This document shows, piece by piece, positions 23,701-34,772 of a stretch of DNA of 64,000 nucleotides (positions within the stretch are counted from its first letter, which is position 1; the number at the start of each line of letters is the position of its first letter). The position numbers were made by a program, and so were the translations under genes. The DNA comes from Peromyscus leucopus (Eukaryota; Chordata; Mammalia; Rodentia; Cricetidae), in contig NC_051071.1 in assembly GCF_004664715.2 (NCBI RefSeq), positions 31,560,161 to 31,624,160 on the forward strand, given 5' to 3'. The notes below the pieces were generated by a model. That model was given only the letters and a program-made list of their open reading frames with translations, had not been told where the DNA came from and made no database searches.

Positions 23701-23773
23701 AATTACATCTACTGCTTGTCAAATAGGATCATGTTAAGGAAAAGTTATATACAATAAGTTGTTGGAATGTGAC
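20700..23773. other. Unassigned 3-kb stretch
   Basis: It contains a 135-codon plus-strand frame (20,786-21,193) and some shorter ones. None shows a domain, splice context or composition suggesting a gene. I recognise no repeat families. Possible unique intergenic DNA. Confidence 0.4.
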
Positions 23774-24119
23774 TGTGGTGGGTTGAAAGAAAATAGCCCT
23801 CGAAGGGAGTGGCACTATTAGGAGGTGTGGCCTTGTTGGAGTAGGTGTGGTCTTGTTGGAGGAAGTGTGTCACTGTGGAGGTAGGCTTTAAGGTCTGATA
23901 TATACTCAAGGCATGCCAAGTGAGACAGTTCACTTCCTGTTGGCTGTATATCAAGTTGTAGCCAGTACCATATCTGCCTCTTGTCACCATACTCCCTGCC
24001 ATGATGATAACGGATTGAACCTCTAAAAAAGTAAGCCACCCCAAATAAATGTTTGTCCTTTATAAGAGTTGCCATGGTCATGGTGTTCCTCCATAGCAAT
24101 AGAAACTCTAACTAAGACA
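23774..24119 (+). repeat. 5' LTR of the MaLR provirus
   Basis: Starts tgtggtgggttgaaag and ends actaagaca. It has 'ggagtggcactattaggagg' and 'ccatgatgataacggattga' internally and an aataaatg word near the 3' end. 346 bp, TG...CA termini. Confidence 0.8.
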
Positions 24120-25580
24120 GAAGTTGATACCAGGGACTAGAGTATTGCTTCGATAGGCCGGACCATGTTTTTCTTTGGAATGATATGGACTTTGGGAGTT
24201 TGGGTTAGGAAAACAGGGAAATGCTTTAAGTGCTGTTTGATGGCCCATAACAGTAGGAACATGGAAGACAGTGGTGCTGACTGTGATTTGAACTGTGGGA
24301 GCCTGGCTCAAGAGGTTTCAGAGAAGAAGAATGTCAATATATGGCCTAGAGATCATTCTTGTGATATTTTGGTAAAGAATATGACAGCTTTTTGCCCTTA
24401 TCCAAAGAGTCTGCCTGAGGCTAAAGTGAAGAGTTTTACATTAATTCAGATGGCAGAGGAAATCTCAAAACAGACTATTATAGACTGTTGTGTGGATATT
24501 AATGTTAATTCTAATGAAGATTTATAATGAAAAGGAGCAAGCCTAGCAAGTAAAAATGCATAAGGCACAGATTGAGAACAGGGGCACCAGAAAGTGGAAC
24601 AGAGCTAAATCCTGTGTTCAAGGACATAAAATGAATTAAGAAATGGAATAAAGGGAGTGGTGACCTCAAGGCAAGGTCCCATCCAGCTAAGTTTCCGAAG
24701 TTGGGAAAAAAAAATTAAAGAAAAACTTAGAGCAAAGTGTGGTGGTGCATATTTCTAATCCCAGCACTCGGGAAGCAAAGACTGTCAGATCTCTGAGTCT
24801 GAGGCCAGCCTGGTCTACAGACCAAGTTCAAAGATAGCCACGCTTAGACAGTGAAGTTAACCACTGAAAACAGAAACCTGGAGAAGATGTAACTGAACTA
24901 GGGGACCATTTTCCAGATCCAGCAAGCAGTAGAACTTGGCAATTTAGGCCATGTGGTTCTGGCTTTAGAGTCAAGGAACGATGAAGAAGGCCATTGAGGT
25001 CAGACATGTGTAGAAGGAGGTCATTGAGGTCAGGCATGTGTAAGGGTGTCCCTGAATGAACACCTACAGAGACCATTGTGTGAAGCTATGAATTTGAAGC
25101 CTGGATTGCTTTAGAGACCCTAAGATGTCAGAGAAGCCAGAGCCATGGGATACCTGCTGAGGAGAGCTGCTAATAGGGAGTGGAACCAGCCCAAGAGAAA
25201 GAAGTGTGTTGCAGTTAACAAAGCTGAAAGGAGTTGGAGATCTGAAGAGCATTTTGGCATCAGACATGGAGGTGCAGAGTTTGGAGTTTGCCCAGTTGGT
25301 TTTTGTTCTTGCTTTGGTCCAGTATTTCTTATTTATGCTTCCTTTCCTACATTTTGGAATGGTAATGTATATCCTGTGCCATTTTATGATGAAAGCATGT
25401 GGTCTGTTTTTAATTTTGATTTTGTAGATTTGATTTTAATATATTTCATAAATCTCAGAAGAGACTTTGAACTTCAGACTGAAAACATTGTTGAGATAGA
25501 CTATGGGACTTTTGAAGTCAAACTGAATGCATTTTTGTATTATGTTATAGCTACAAGCCTTTGGGAGTCAGGGAGTGGAA
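24120..25580 (+). pseudogene. MaLR internal region (no retroviral ORFs)
   Basis: The region begins 'gaagttgataccaggga', the typical post-LTR primer-site region of MaLR elements, and ends in a purine tract. A 120-codon frame (24,165-24,527) and a 146-codon frame (25,145-25,585) are open but show no gag, protease or RT motif. The second is hydrophobic in its middle and runs into the right LTR. MaLR interiors are generally considered non-coding. I would not call a gene, though the 146-codon frame is long for chance. Confidence 0.65.
24731..24848 (+). mobile_element. B1 SINE inside the MaLR interior
   Basis: 'gtgtggtggtgcatatttct', 'aatcccagcactcgggaag' and 'gaggccagcctggtctacag' are B1. The 3' part is eroded. 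A cttaga word on both sides may be the remaining target duplication. Confidence 0.8.
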
Positions 25581-25866
25581 TGTAGTGGTCTGGAAAAAGT
25601 GGCCCCCAAAGGGAGTGGCACTATTGGGAAGTGTGGTCTTGTTGAAGTAGGAGTGGCCTTGTTTCTTTTGCTCAAGCTTCCCTCAGTATGATGCTCACAC
25701 TTTGTTTCCTGCACATCAAGATGTAACCAGCACCATGTTTCTCTGCACACCTCCATGCTCCCCACAATGGTGATAATGGACTAAACTTCTGAAACTGTAA
25801 ACCAACACCTTTATAAGAGTTGCCATGGTCACAGTGTCTCTTCACGGCAACAGAAACTCTAAGACA
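25581..25866 (+). repeat. 3' LTR of the MaLR provirus
   Basis: Starts tgtagtggtctgg and ends ctctaagaca. It is shorter than the 5' LTR (286 against 346 bp), mainly because the segment after the 'agtggccttgtt' block (gaagtgtgtcactgtgg in the 5' LTR) and part of the aattaaatg segment are missing. Confidence 0.8.
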
Positions 25867-25989
25867 GGTAGTTACTAATCACACAGTCAGTATCTGTGGT
25901 TACCTCTACCAGGGACCAGTTTTGGGGCATTCTATCACTCACCATCCCTTGCTACATTTTCTTCAACAACTAAGACACTAGCTGGAAAT

Positions 25990-26346
25990 TATGGTTTGAA
26001 TGTAGAATGTCCTCATGTATTTGAACATTTTGTCCCCAGCTGGTGGCACTGTTTGGGAAGGTTATGGAGCCTTTAGTAAATTGAACTTCACTAGAGGAGA
26101 AAGTGAGACACAGAGCGTGGGCCTTAAGGCTTTATACCCACTCCCTGCCCATCATCTTTTCCTGAGTTGGGGGAGGCAAGGTAGACACTCTGGGTCCTGT
26201 TCCTGTAGCCATATTTTCCTCACCAGCTACCATGTCTAACGACTATGATGGACTCTGTCCTCCATGGAACTATAAGACTACAGAAACCTTTTCCTCTTTA
26301 AGAATGTCAGAGGGTTTTATCATGTCACAAGAAAGTGACTAAGAAA
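25990..26346 (+). mobile_element. MT-type MaLR LTR
   Basis: 'tatggtttgaatgtagaatg', 'cagctggtggcactgtttgg', 'gactatgatggactctgtcc' and a final 'agtgactaagaaa' follow the MT LTR plan. A poly(A) run follows at 26,367. Confidence 0.7.
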
Positions 26347-26561
26347 ATAAAGCATTTTGAAATAGCAAAAAAAAAAAAAAAAAAGAAAGAAAAAAAGCAA
26401 GTGACTAAGACACAACCCAAGACACATTCATGGAAGGTCATGTCTCATGGGAATTTCTCAAATGAAAAAAGTTAAGTTCATTCCTCCTTTCTACATATGG
26501 ATTTGGCAGTCCTATCTGTCACTCAATCTTTTTTTCTGAGAACAGAATAGTCTAGTTTCCT

Positions 26562-26813
26562 CTGACTACCATAAAATTATCTTTCCCAAGTAAGGCCTGA
26601 GTCAAGTTCTCTTGGTGACATCTATAAAACAGTCCTGGCCAATTCAAGCCCAGGTCATAGAAATAAATAATTTAAATAAAATTGTTTTCCTTATGCAAAA
26701 TCTAGAAGAAAATTATAATCTATTGATGTACTGATTGGTTTTGTGTGTCAACTTGACACAAGCTAGAGTCATCAGAGAGGAAGGAGCCTCAGCTGAGGAA
26801 ATGCTCCCATGAT
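26562..26813 (+). repeat. Left arm of a 252-bp inverted duplication
   Basis: This segment recurs in reverse complement at 27,576-27,827 with about 7 substitutions and no indel (roughly 97% identity by my alignment). It covers about 165 bases of otherwise unrepeated flank plus the first 87 bases of the LTR that starts at 26,727. Because the LTR is complete on this side only, this arm is the source copy. Confidence 0.92.
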
Positions 26814-27134
26814 ATTCCAACTGTAAAGGCACTTTCTCAATTAGTGATCAACAGGGAAGGGCCCAGACCATGGGGAGCAGTGCCATCACTGAGATGATGA
26901 TTCTGGAGCAGACTGAGTAAGCCAGGGAAAGCAAACAATTAAGCTGCTCCCCTCCATGGCCTCTACATCAGCTTCTGCCATGTTCCAGGATCCTCCCATG
27001 TTCGAGTTCCTGTTTTGGCTTCCTTCAGGGATGAACAGCAATGTGGAAATGTAAGCCAAATAAACCCTTTCTTCCCCAACTTGCTTTTTAGTCATGGTAT
27101 TTCATCACAGCAACAGAAACCCTGAGACAATTGG
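26722..27134 (+). mobile_element. ERVL-MaLR-type solo LTR
   Basis: LTR 26,727-27,129 begins tgtactgattgg and ends ccctgagaca. It contains 'tgtcaacttgacacaagcta', 'ctaccatggcc'-type and 'gccaaataaacccttt' blocks. Flanking words attga (26,722) and attgg (27,130) match at four of five bases, consistent with a 5-bp integration duplication. The aataaa at about 27,059 is a likely polyadenylation signal. Confidence 0.75.
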
Positions 27135-27575
27135 CAAATGGAATCATAAATTAGTATTGTGGAAAAAAAATGTATGAAACCAAACTAAGATTCAGATGTA
27201 GGGAGAGAGGTTTACATGGGGAAGAGAATGGAATGGTAGGGCAAAACAAGGGTAAGGTAAAGAATCACTAACACTAAGAATCTTCTTTAAAACACATGGC
27301 AAATTACTATCTTGAGTCCTACAAATTATACATTTTATAAAAAAAAAAACTTAAATTTTTAAAACAAGATTGATAGAAAGCAAAACAAATTTGGGCTTCC
27401 TGGCAGTGGAACATGAAAACTAGTGTGGAATCATAGAAAATCCGTTTGTTGACAAAATGACAAATCAGCATCATGGTCTTAATCACATCTTCAAAATCAA
27501 GCTATACTTCACCACACTGGATTCTTCCCATAAGTTATGTCACCATTTTATTTTATTCTTTTTACCCATGGGATA
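27135..27575. other. Loop of the inverted duplication, otherwise unassigned
   Basis: The spacer between the arms is 26,814-27,575 (762 bp). Its left half is the rest of the LTR and its right half is AT-rich sequence I cannot assign. Confidence 0.5.
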
Positions 27576-27827
27576 ATCATGGGAGCATTTCCTCAGCTGA
27601 GGCTCCTTCCTCTCTGATGACTCTAGCTTGTGTCAAGTTGACACACAAAACCAACCAGTACATCAATAGATTATCATTTTCTTCTAGATTTTGCATAAAG
27701 TAAATAATTTTATTTAAATTAGTTATTTCTATGACCTGGGCTTGAATTGGCCAGGACTGTTTTATAGATGTCACCAAGAGAACTTGACTCAGGCCTTACT
27801 TGGAAAAGATAATTTTATGGTAGTCAG
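27576..27827 (-). repeat. Right arm of the 252-bp inverted duplication
   Basis: Reverse complement of 26,562-26,813. It carries only the first 87 bases of the LTR, so it was copied after the LTR had inserted at the left site. Breakpoints show at most 1-2 bases of microhomology and no poly(A) tail, which argues against retrotransposition as the copying route. Confidence 0.92.
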
Positions 27828-28354
27828 GCTCCTCCTTTGGAGGTGTGATGTTTTTACTATAAATATTGCGAACAGTTATAAATGGCCAATGTTTAAAATG
27901 CTTTATGTTTTCTCAGAATTCCAGTGATGCTCTCAAGGCACACTCCGATTTTATGACCAAGGCAATACGCCTCCAGAGGTAGGCAGTGCTTTACATCATA
28001 ATTGTGCTCCTACATCCTCATCTAAACAACGGTTATAATAGTCATAGAGGGTTCATGTGTCAAAGCAAATTTTCTCTTCTTATAAATCACACATGGTCAG
28101 TAGAATCATATTTTTTAAGGATCTGCTTTGGAAAAGAAAAGATGATGAAATAGTAATACCCTTGAGATAAAATGTAAATTCCAGGTTAGGAATGTTATTC
28201 AAGGTTAGGATTTTCTCAATTTGACTTTTTTCTTTTTCTGCAACTCACTTCAATCTTTTATTGTAAACCACACCCCCACATCAGCAGTGACATCTTCAGC
28301 CCATGACTCACTTTTGCAATGATTTCATCAACTGGGTATCACACTCATGTCCGA
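27828..28354. other. No recognisable feature
   Basis: Nothing recognised beyond a small perfect hairpin word (cctcctttggagg) just outside the inverted arm. Confidence 0.4.
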
Positions 28355-28500
28355 GGAAGGAATTACTATTTCCCCCTCTTGTTGATGAAGAAACTGACAG
28401 GGGTATTGAGCGATTTCTTGAACAAGGTCATGCAGCTAGCAAGAAGGAGAACTGGGAATGGAGCCCAGACTGGTCCAATGCCAAAGCCCAGACCTTTTTT
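28355..28500 (+). mobile_element. MIR SINE
   Basis: 'tgttgatgaagaaactgaca', 'aacaaggtcatgcagctagc' and 'gggaatggagcccagactgg' match the MIR core and 3' half in order. Confidence 0.75.
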
Positions 28501-29225
28501 CAGAAATCCCTATTATCACCAGGTCTTCATTTTCATCTCCTTGTCAGCCTCAGGAAATCTCCTGGAAAATCTGCCATGCTTAGCAAAGATTTCTTAGTTT
28601 TCCTTCCACAGCCATGGAGCACAGAAGCTCCTTCAGAGTCTTTTCTGTACTGGAGTTCTTATGACTAGCTAAGCTGTAGTGCAGCATCTGGCCATGGAAG
28701 CACTGCTGGCTGAGGGCCTATGCATTCTCTTGTGCATGTGGGTGGGTGTGGGGGATGGGTCTCTTCAACCTATACTGTCCAGTCCTAGTGAGAGGAATAG
28801 TAGGATACAATTTAGTACCTATAATTGAGGATCTTGTCCCCAATGGGTAACTCTACAGGGAAGAAGGATAAAGGAAGAGATAGAGGCAGTGAATGGACAG
28901 AAAGAACCAAAAGTCACACAAGAGAACACTAGTGACATGCAATGGCTGTGAAACCCACTTAGACTTTGGGTGACCTCCAACAGACCCTTATGATAATGAG
29001 TGTAAAGGAACTGTGTAAAATGAGATGCCACAGGCTGCAGAATGGTATGCACAAAATATTCCCAATTATCTGCCAGACACAAAGGTAGCAGAGGTGCTCT
29101 ACAGTGACCCACATCATTTATTCTGTTGCATTGCACAACTTTATATAGATATTCAGGCAAATCTACTGACCTTTGAAGCAAGCTACCTCCCATGTATTGA
29201 ATTATGCAAGTTACTCTCTATCATC
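28500..29225. other. No recognisable feature
   Basis: The 124-codon minus-strand frame at 29,193-28,819 shows no domain and is not supported as a gene. Confidence 0.4.
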
Positions 29226-29345
29226 CATCATAGCAGAATATTAGTTACAGTAAGTCACAAGACTATTGAGTGAGTGACACAGGTGAAGAGCTTCAAATAG
29301 TAGCTGGCATTTGGTGAGCATTCAATAAATGTTGGCTCTCTTTAT
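29226..29345 (+). mobile_element. L2/MIR 3' end fragment
   Basis: 'tagctggcatttggtgagca' and 'ttcaataaatgttggctctc' resemble the conserved terminal segment shared by L2 and MIR (tgcctggcacatagtaggcgctcaataaatg). Confidence 0.5.
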
Positions 29346-29493
29346 TAGAAAGGGCACCAAACATTTCAATCCAGATTCTTCATCTCTTTCCATAACATAC
29401 ACATTAACTTTTCATGTACATTTTAAAGAACAGTCTAATAAAATCTCTCATCTCTGATGACTTTGAGGGAAGTCATTTGAAAGTTCTCATAAC

Positions 29494-29830
29494 TGTTTCA
29501 GTTACTTTTCTCATTGTTATGACCAAAGACCTGACAAGAAGCAACTTTTGGAACATTTTTATTTTGGCTCACAAATCTAAGAAAATACTCCATCATGGTG
29601 AAGAAGGCCACAGAAGCATGAAATAACTGTCACACTGTATCCAAAATTAGGAAGCCGAGAGAGATGAATGCTGCTCTTTAGCTAGCTTTCTTCAGTCTAG
29701 GACTTCAGGCTATGGAATGATGGAGCCCACATTCAGGGTTAGGTTTCCCATGTTAATAACTCAATGTAGAAACACTCTTACACACATGCTAGAAGCTTGT
29801 TTCCTAGTGAAAAGTTTAAATCCTCCAGTA
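29494..29830 (-). mobile_element. MT/ORR1-like MaLR LTR
   Basis: 'tgtttcagttacttttctca', 'gacctgacaagaagcaact', 'tattttggctcaca', 'ccatcatggtgaag' and 'gagagagatgaatgctgct' are in reverse-strand order of a rodent MaLR LTR. The right edge is eroded. Confidence 0.65.
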
Positions 29831-32713
29831 GTGACACCACCAGTGAAATAAGTCAAATCAGGCAGAATTAGTAAGTCCAGGCTTAATCTGATCAGAATAT
29901 CCCTGAGTGGTCCCAAGGGAAGAGGAAAAAACATGAGGGGTAAAAACACGAGGGAAAGTCTTGGGCCAGACTTGATATCCTCCACGGTGGAGCTGCTGAG
30001 TGATGGGCTTTCTCAGGGGTGTGGTTTGGAGAGGGCATCTCCAGTAGATATCCCCAACACCTAAGTGAACCTATATCTAGTAACGCTGATAATAAACTTA
30101 GATCATTATCTTATAATATTTAAAGATTAGCAAATATTTTTAAGATTGGGTTGTGTATTACACGTTGATTTTCTTATTCAGCTCCCTTACATCATTACCA
30201 TAGGTAAAATTTGCTTGTTCCTTTACAATGCCCTGTGACATTTTCTTTCCTCGACTTGCCTGGATCTTGGTCCAGACTGCCTAGGTTTTACTCTAATTCT
30301 TCTGTCTGCTTGTCTTACATTATCTCTATGAAGACTTGAAGAAGCATTTTACTCAGTGTGTCTCAGTGTTCTTAGCTAACAAGCATAGAGAATCTTTGGA
30401 TCCACCTCTGTAAGTTGCTGGGCTCACCTAACATTGGCACAGGGAAGGTTCCCAGGAATTCTCATTACTATTAGTACCCTGAGATCATAGAACAATTCCT
30501 CTGTTCATAGCTTTTCAGTTAAGATTTGTTGACTTTAGGTTCTAGCAGCAACAGAAGCAAGCAGTTGGAACTAGGTGGATGTAATGTGGAGTACAAGACA
30601 CACTGTGTTCAAGAGAGCTGAAATATGTGTGGCTCTAGGCTTGAAAGCCTAACCCACATGTCAAAGCACTCCTGCTCCCACAGTTTGCTTGGCAACAAAA
30701 GCCAATAAGCCACCTTAATTTGGAAAATTCCACTCATGTTCCTACTCTCTCCTCTCCACATGTCCCCAGTGGCATTTAGGTCAGCCATGAGTCCCAAATG
30801 GTGAAGGGAAACAAGAGAATGGAAAAGAAAGGTAGATAAAATGTTGGAACTTTAACCAAATTGCTTAATGATGGAAAGTCCCTTCCAAGTCCTTATAATT
30901 CTTTATTTGGATTCCATGGAGTGTGTGCAAAGAGGGGGAAAAAAAAAAAAGGTTAAACCCGCCTATTGGATCTGGCAAATGAGCTAAGCCAAGGACCTTA
31001 CAAGAGGGATTAGCTTGCCTGCAATGTACACGTGTTAATAGACAGGATGCCAGTGGGACACAGACACCCTTCTCAAAGGTACTGCTCTCCACCACCATGG
31101 GGGAGGTGGCGGGTTCTAAAAGAAAAAGCTAGTCCTTGAACAGAACTTTGGTCTCCAAGAAGGCACAAGATATCCTTCTGCCTGGGATGGAAGGAGGCCT
31201 TGAGTACTGTCAAACTTCACTTATGAGGTCGCCCTTTGAAAACAGGAGAAAGTCTTGCAACCTTCTCAGGACAAACAGTAACTCAGATATGTGATTTTCC
31301 TACAAGTTTTACAATGTTCATTGGCCTTGGGCACCTTGTACACTGCCCTGAGCCTCTTCTTTATAACATGTGGTATTATCACTTTAGGGAACTTGCTAGA
31401 AGTCTCACTACATCTTACATTTCACCATCAGCCTTCACTGTAATCAAAACATTTCCCAAGATAATTGCAGATCTAAAATTCACAGTGTATCTGTCTGTGG
31501 CCTGAAGCATCTGTGTTTATTAAATTCATCTAAACAGGCATATTTAGCGATGAGAAAAAAATCCTAGACCCTAGTACAATATTGGATTCTACTCTTGGGC
31601 CCTACAGTCTGATCTGAGTGATAGTGAGAACCATTTAAAGACTGTGGAACATGACAGGCAATTTTCTAATGACCTGCCAACCTCTGCATGTTGTGTTTTT
31701 TGTTTATCATAGTAATTGTCCAGCATAGAAAGGATTACATAAATATGGGTGGTCAGTGACTGCTATGACATGGCAGACATAGAGATGCTGTGATGAGGAT
31801 GCTCAAATCTTTCACTCCCCCAAGGAGTTTGTGTGCAGTGAGAATGTGGCCAAGGAAGCTAAAGGTCATTAGGATGAAGGGTGGTAATAAAGGCTTGATG
31901 AAGTCACCTAGGAAAGTATCTATCCTTTCCATCTCTTCTGAAACTAACAGGAAGAGCATCGTGGGGAAGGATTCCTCTGAGAGGAATCTCCTAGGCTGCA
32001 CAGAGAAGTCAGCTGGGAAGATTAAGGAAAGCTGTGAAGATAGCCACTGAACACTGCAGGTACAAGGACTTAACTGTGCTGCTGCAGCTATGAATCTTAA
32101 GTTAAAGCACAATATTGAAGGATATCTCAGCACCAGGGCGACCTTCCTTATGGTTCCATACATCCCTGAAGAGAAGCAGAGACTGGAGACAGAAAAACTG
32201 TGTTCTGTACTCCCAACAGCTTTTCCTTGTCTCTGTGTTAAGCAGACATTTTGGAAAGACTGCCTTTCCCTTCAGATTTCAGACTCTTTCACCACCCATA
32301 AACACGAGCTCTCTGTGTTTATGCTTAAATAAAGTTCTTACTTCTTCAAGATCTTTGAATTCATGCCCTTAAGAATGTGGGCATGCACAAAGACAGCCAC
32401 AGTGATATAGAGGAAGACCTGCTGGGTTTTTGTGGGAAGAACCTTCTCTAAATGGTTTGTGGACATCTATGCAAGAAAACACTAGGGATCTGGAAAGCCG
32501 AAGGCAGCCCTCTGCCAAGTACTTTTCCCATTAAGTTTTAAACATGGATGTCTTTTAAAAAGAAATGCAATCCATATGTTTCCAATACACTTGCAGTTAA
32601 TATATCCAAAATGCCATGTAATAATATCTGCCACTCACGAAGTTCTCTGGAGCCTGGATTTTCTTTTCTTATTCTTTCTCTTGAAATAAGAATTTGTAAG
32701 TTTGTTCTAGGGT
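29831..32713. other. Unassigned 2.9-kb stretch
   Basis: A 136-codon minus-strand frame (32,163-31,753) and an 86-codon plus-strand frame overlap each other antiparallel. Neither has a recognisable domain. No repeat family identified by eye. Confidence 0.4.
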
Positions 32714-32906
32714 AGAAAGAAAATGAGAGCCGGGCGTGGTGGCGCACGCCTTTAATCCCAGCACTCGGGAGGCAGAGCCAGGTGGATCTCTGTGAGTTCG
32801 AGGCCAGCCTGGGCTACCAAGTGAGCTCCAGGAAAGGCGCAAAGCTACACAGAGAAACCCTGTCTCGAAAAAAAAAAAAAAAAAAAAAAAAAAAGAAAGA
32901 AAATGA
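32714..32906 (+). mobile_element. Young B1 SINE with perfect 13-bp target duplication
   Basis: The body starts gagccgggcgtggtgg at 32,727 and ends in a pure A-tail from about 32,870. The duplication agaaagaaaatga occurs at 32,714-32,726 and 32,894-32,906. The pol III B box gttcgaggc is at 32,796-32,804. Very little divergence from the minus-strand copy at 18,269 points to recent B1 activity. Length about 150 bp without tail, normal for B1. Confidence 0.95.
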
Positions 32907-33759
32907 AATAGGTGGGGGGAAAACATACTTTTTGTTGACAAAATGGAAAAAGATTCTCTCCTCTTCTTTCATGGTCCTGACTTGGCCATTGTGGCACTCA
33001 CACCAGCCTTATTAACTGGAAGGGTAACTTCATATCTTCACTGGCCCAGGTCAGCCCCGGTGTATATCCCTCATTCCAGGATCATCATCTACTGGTTTCC
33101 ACTGTTACTTTGCAAATGCAGGGCTTAAAGGGACAATGGTGCCATACCTTAGATGGGGAAAGCTCTGATGTATCTATTGTGCCCCAGGTCCTTTGTCACA
33201 ACTCAAACAAAAATGCAGACTGTGAATTCAAGCTCCTGATGGACTCAACAGTTTCTACTACCATATTTTAAAAGACAAAGTAAAATAGGCAAATTCAGTT
33301 CAAATAAGAAATATCTTATTGAGCCTAATGTATCAAAATATTGTTTAAAAATAATTGATATAAAATAATAACATTTTACATTTAATTATTTGTATGAACT
33401 CTTTGAGATTTACGTCTTTTTTCAAATTGGAACATTTTAGCAATATCATGAGCTTTCAAACCTATGTAAGGTTATTATGTACTCTTCTAGAAGGTTCCAT
33501 GCTTGGAGCAGATGGCCCCACAATGATCCTGCTGTGAATGAACACTATCATTTAGATAAGAGTTAGGTGTGTCCATAAAGAGTTTGCATGTTTTCAGCAT
33601 GATCCTCAGTATGATGATTTTGAGAAGTCACAAAACATTTAAGAGATGATACTTAGAGGATTAGATCATTAGGAGAAATGCCTCTGGAAATAATTCAAAT
33701 AGAGAGTAGATAGCATTGGAATGAGAGAGTAAGACTGTCTTCTCTACATTACCTGACTT
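32907..33759. other. Unassigned AT-rich stretch
   Basis: 33,250-33,480 is strongly AT-rich. No feature recognised. Confidence 0.4.
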
Positions 33760-33970
33760 TCTGTCTCACTATAGAATCTCTGCCTCTTGCACACACTGCT
33801 ACTATGAAGATATCTTCCATAATGTGATGTTCCCTGAAGGTCCCATCTACTGATAGCTGGTGTCAGTGTCATGGTCTCAGATTGCCAAGACTGTGAGTTA
33901 AATTCACTCTTCTTTACAAGTTATCCAGAATTGAATGTTTTGTTACAACAACAGAAAATAGATTATACAT
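33760..33970 (+). mobile_element. MLT1/MST-like MaLR LTR 3' portion
   Basis: 'gatgttccctgaaggtcccat', 'ctcagattgccaagactgtg' and 'tttgttacaacaacagaaaat' match the R/U5 end of ancient MaLR LTRs. Diverged. Confidence 0.5.
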
Positions 33971-34156
33971 ATAGTGAGCTTAGAAATTTTACCTAAATTT
34001 GTCAGGTGACCAACCTGCCTGCGAGTGTATGATGAGTAGTATGATTTAATATGGAATAGCAAATATTAAAAAGTCTCTTGCTTATTTATACAAAGTTAAT
34101 TTTTTTCATGCAACATCCTCTATGCCAGTATGTTATTTAAATACTATATGTGATTA

Positions 34157-34772
34157 GATATTGTACTGATTAATTTTATATCAACTTGTCACAGGCTGGA
34201 ATCATCAGAGAGGAGGAAGCCTCAATTGAGGAAATGCCATCATAAGATCAGGCTGCAAGGGGCTGGAGAGATGGCTCAGAGGTTAACATCACTGGCTGTC
34301 TTCCAGAGGTCCTAAGTTCAATTCCCAGCACTCACATAGTGGCTCACAACCATCTATAATGAAATCTGGTGCCCTCTTCTGGCATGTAGGCATACATGCA
34401 GGCAGAACACTGTATACGTAATAAATAAATAAATCTTTTTTAAAAATGATCAAGCCATATGCAAACCTGTAGAGTATTTTCTTAATTAGTGATTTATTGG
34501 GGAGGTCCCAGCCTGTGGGTGGTGCCACCCCTGGGCTGATGGTCCTAGGTTTTATAAGAAAGCAAGCTGAGCAAGCCATAAAAAGAAAGCCAGTAAGCAG
34601 CCCTCTTCCATGACCTCTGAGTCAGCTTCTGCCTCCAAGTTCCTGCCCTGCTTGAGTTCCTGTCCTTGCTGCTTTTAGTAATGAATTATGAGTGAATTAA
34701 CCTTTTTCTCCCCAAGTTGCTTTGGCCATACTGTTTCATCACAGCAACAATCACCTTAACTAAAACAGACAT
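34157..34772 (+). mobile_element. ERVL-MaLR-type solo LTR interrupted by a B2
   Basis: LTR 34,162-34,767 begins tgtactgattaa and ends taaaaca. The flanks gatat and gacat match at four of five bases. Left part to about 34,259 and right part from about 34,448 join across the inserted B2. Same family as the copies at 4,955, 26,727, 44,876 and 62,825. Confidence 0.75.
34260..34447 (+). mobile_element. B2 SINE
   Basis: 'ggctggagagatggctcaga' head, 'ttcaattcccagcactcaca' B-box region, 'ctggtgccctcttctggca' body and an aataaataaataaatct tail. It sits inside the LTR. gatcaggctgcaa-like and gatcaagcc-like words on each side look like a diverged target duplication. Confidence 0.92.

Larger units (their letters stand above)
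23774..25866 (+). mobile_element. Complete non-autonomous MaLR (ORR1-type) provirus
   Basis: Two LTRs of one family in the same orientation flank about 1.46 kb of internal sequence. The left LTR is 23,774-24,119 and the right is 25,581-25,866. A purine-rich tract ('gtcagggagtggaa') sits immediately before the right LTR, and a MaLR-like primer-site region follows the left. No gag, pol or env homology is visible, as expected for MaLR elements, which depend on enzymes supplied in trans. A B1 interrupts the interior. Immediate flanks (gtgac, ggtag) do not match as a 5-bp duplication. Confidence 0.8.

Noticed and set aside
24731..24848. Possible tRNA-like gene from B1 box elements
   Set aside because: It is a decayed B1 (7SL-derived) inside a MaLR interior; no cloverleaf.
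23769..25871. 5-bp target duplication around the MaLR provirus
   Set aside because: The flanks gtgac and ggtag do not match well enough to claim one.
28819..29193. 124-codon minus-strand frame
   Set aside because: No domain and no supporting context.
31753..32163. 136-codon minus-strand frame overlapping an antiparallel plus-strand frame
   Set aside because: No motif on either strand; mutual overlap suggests local stop depletion.
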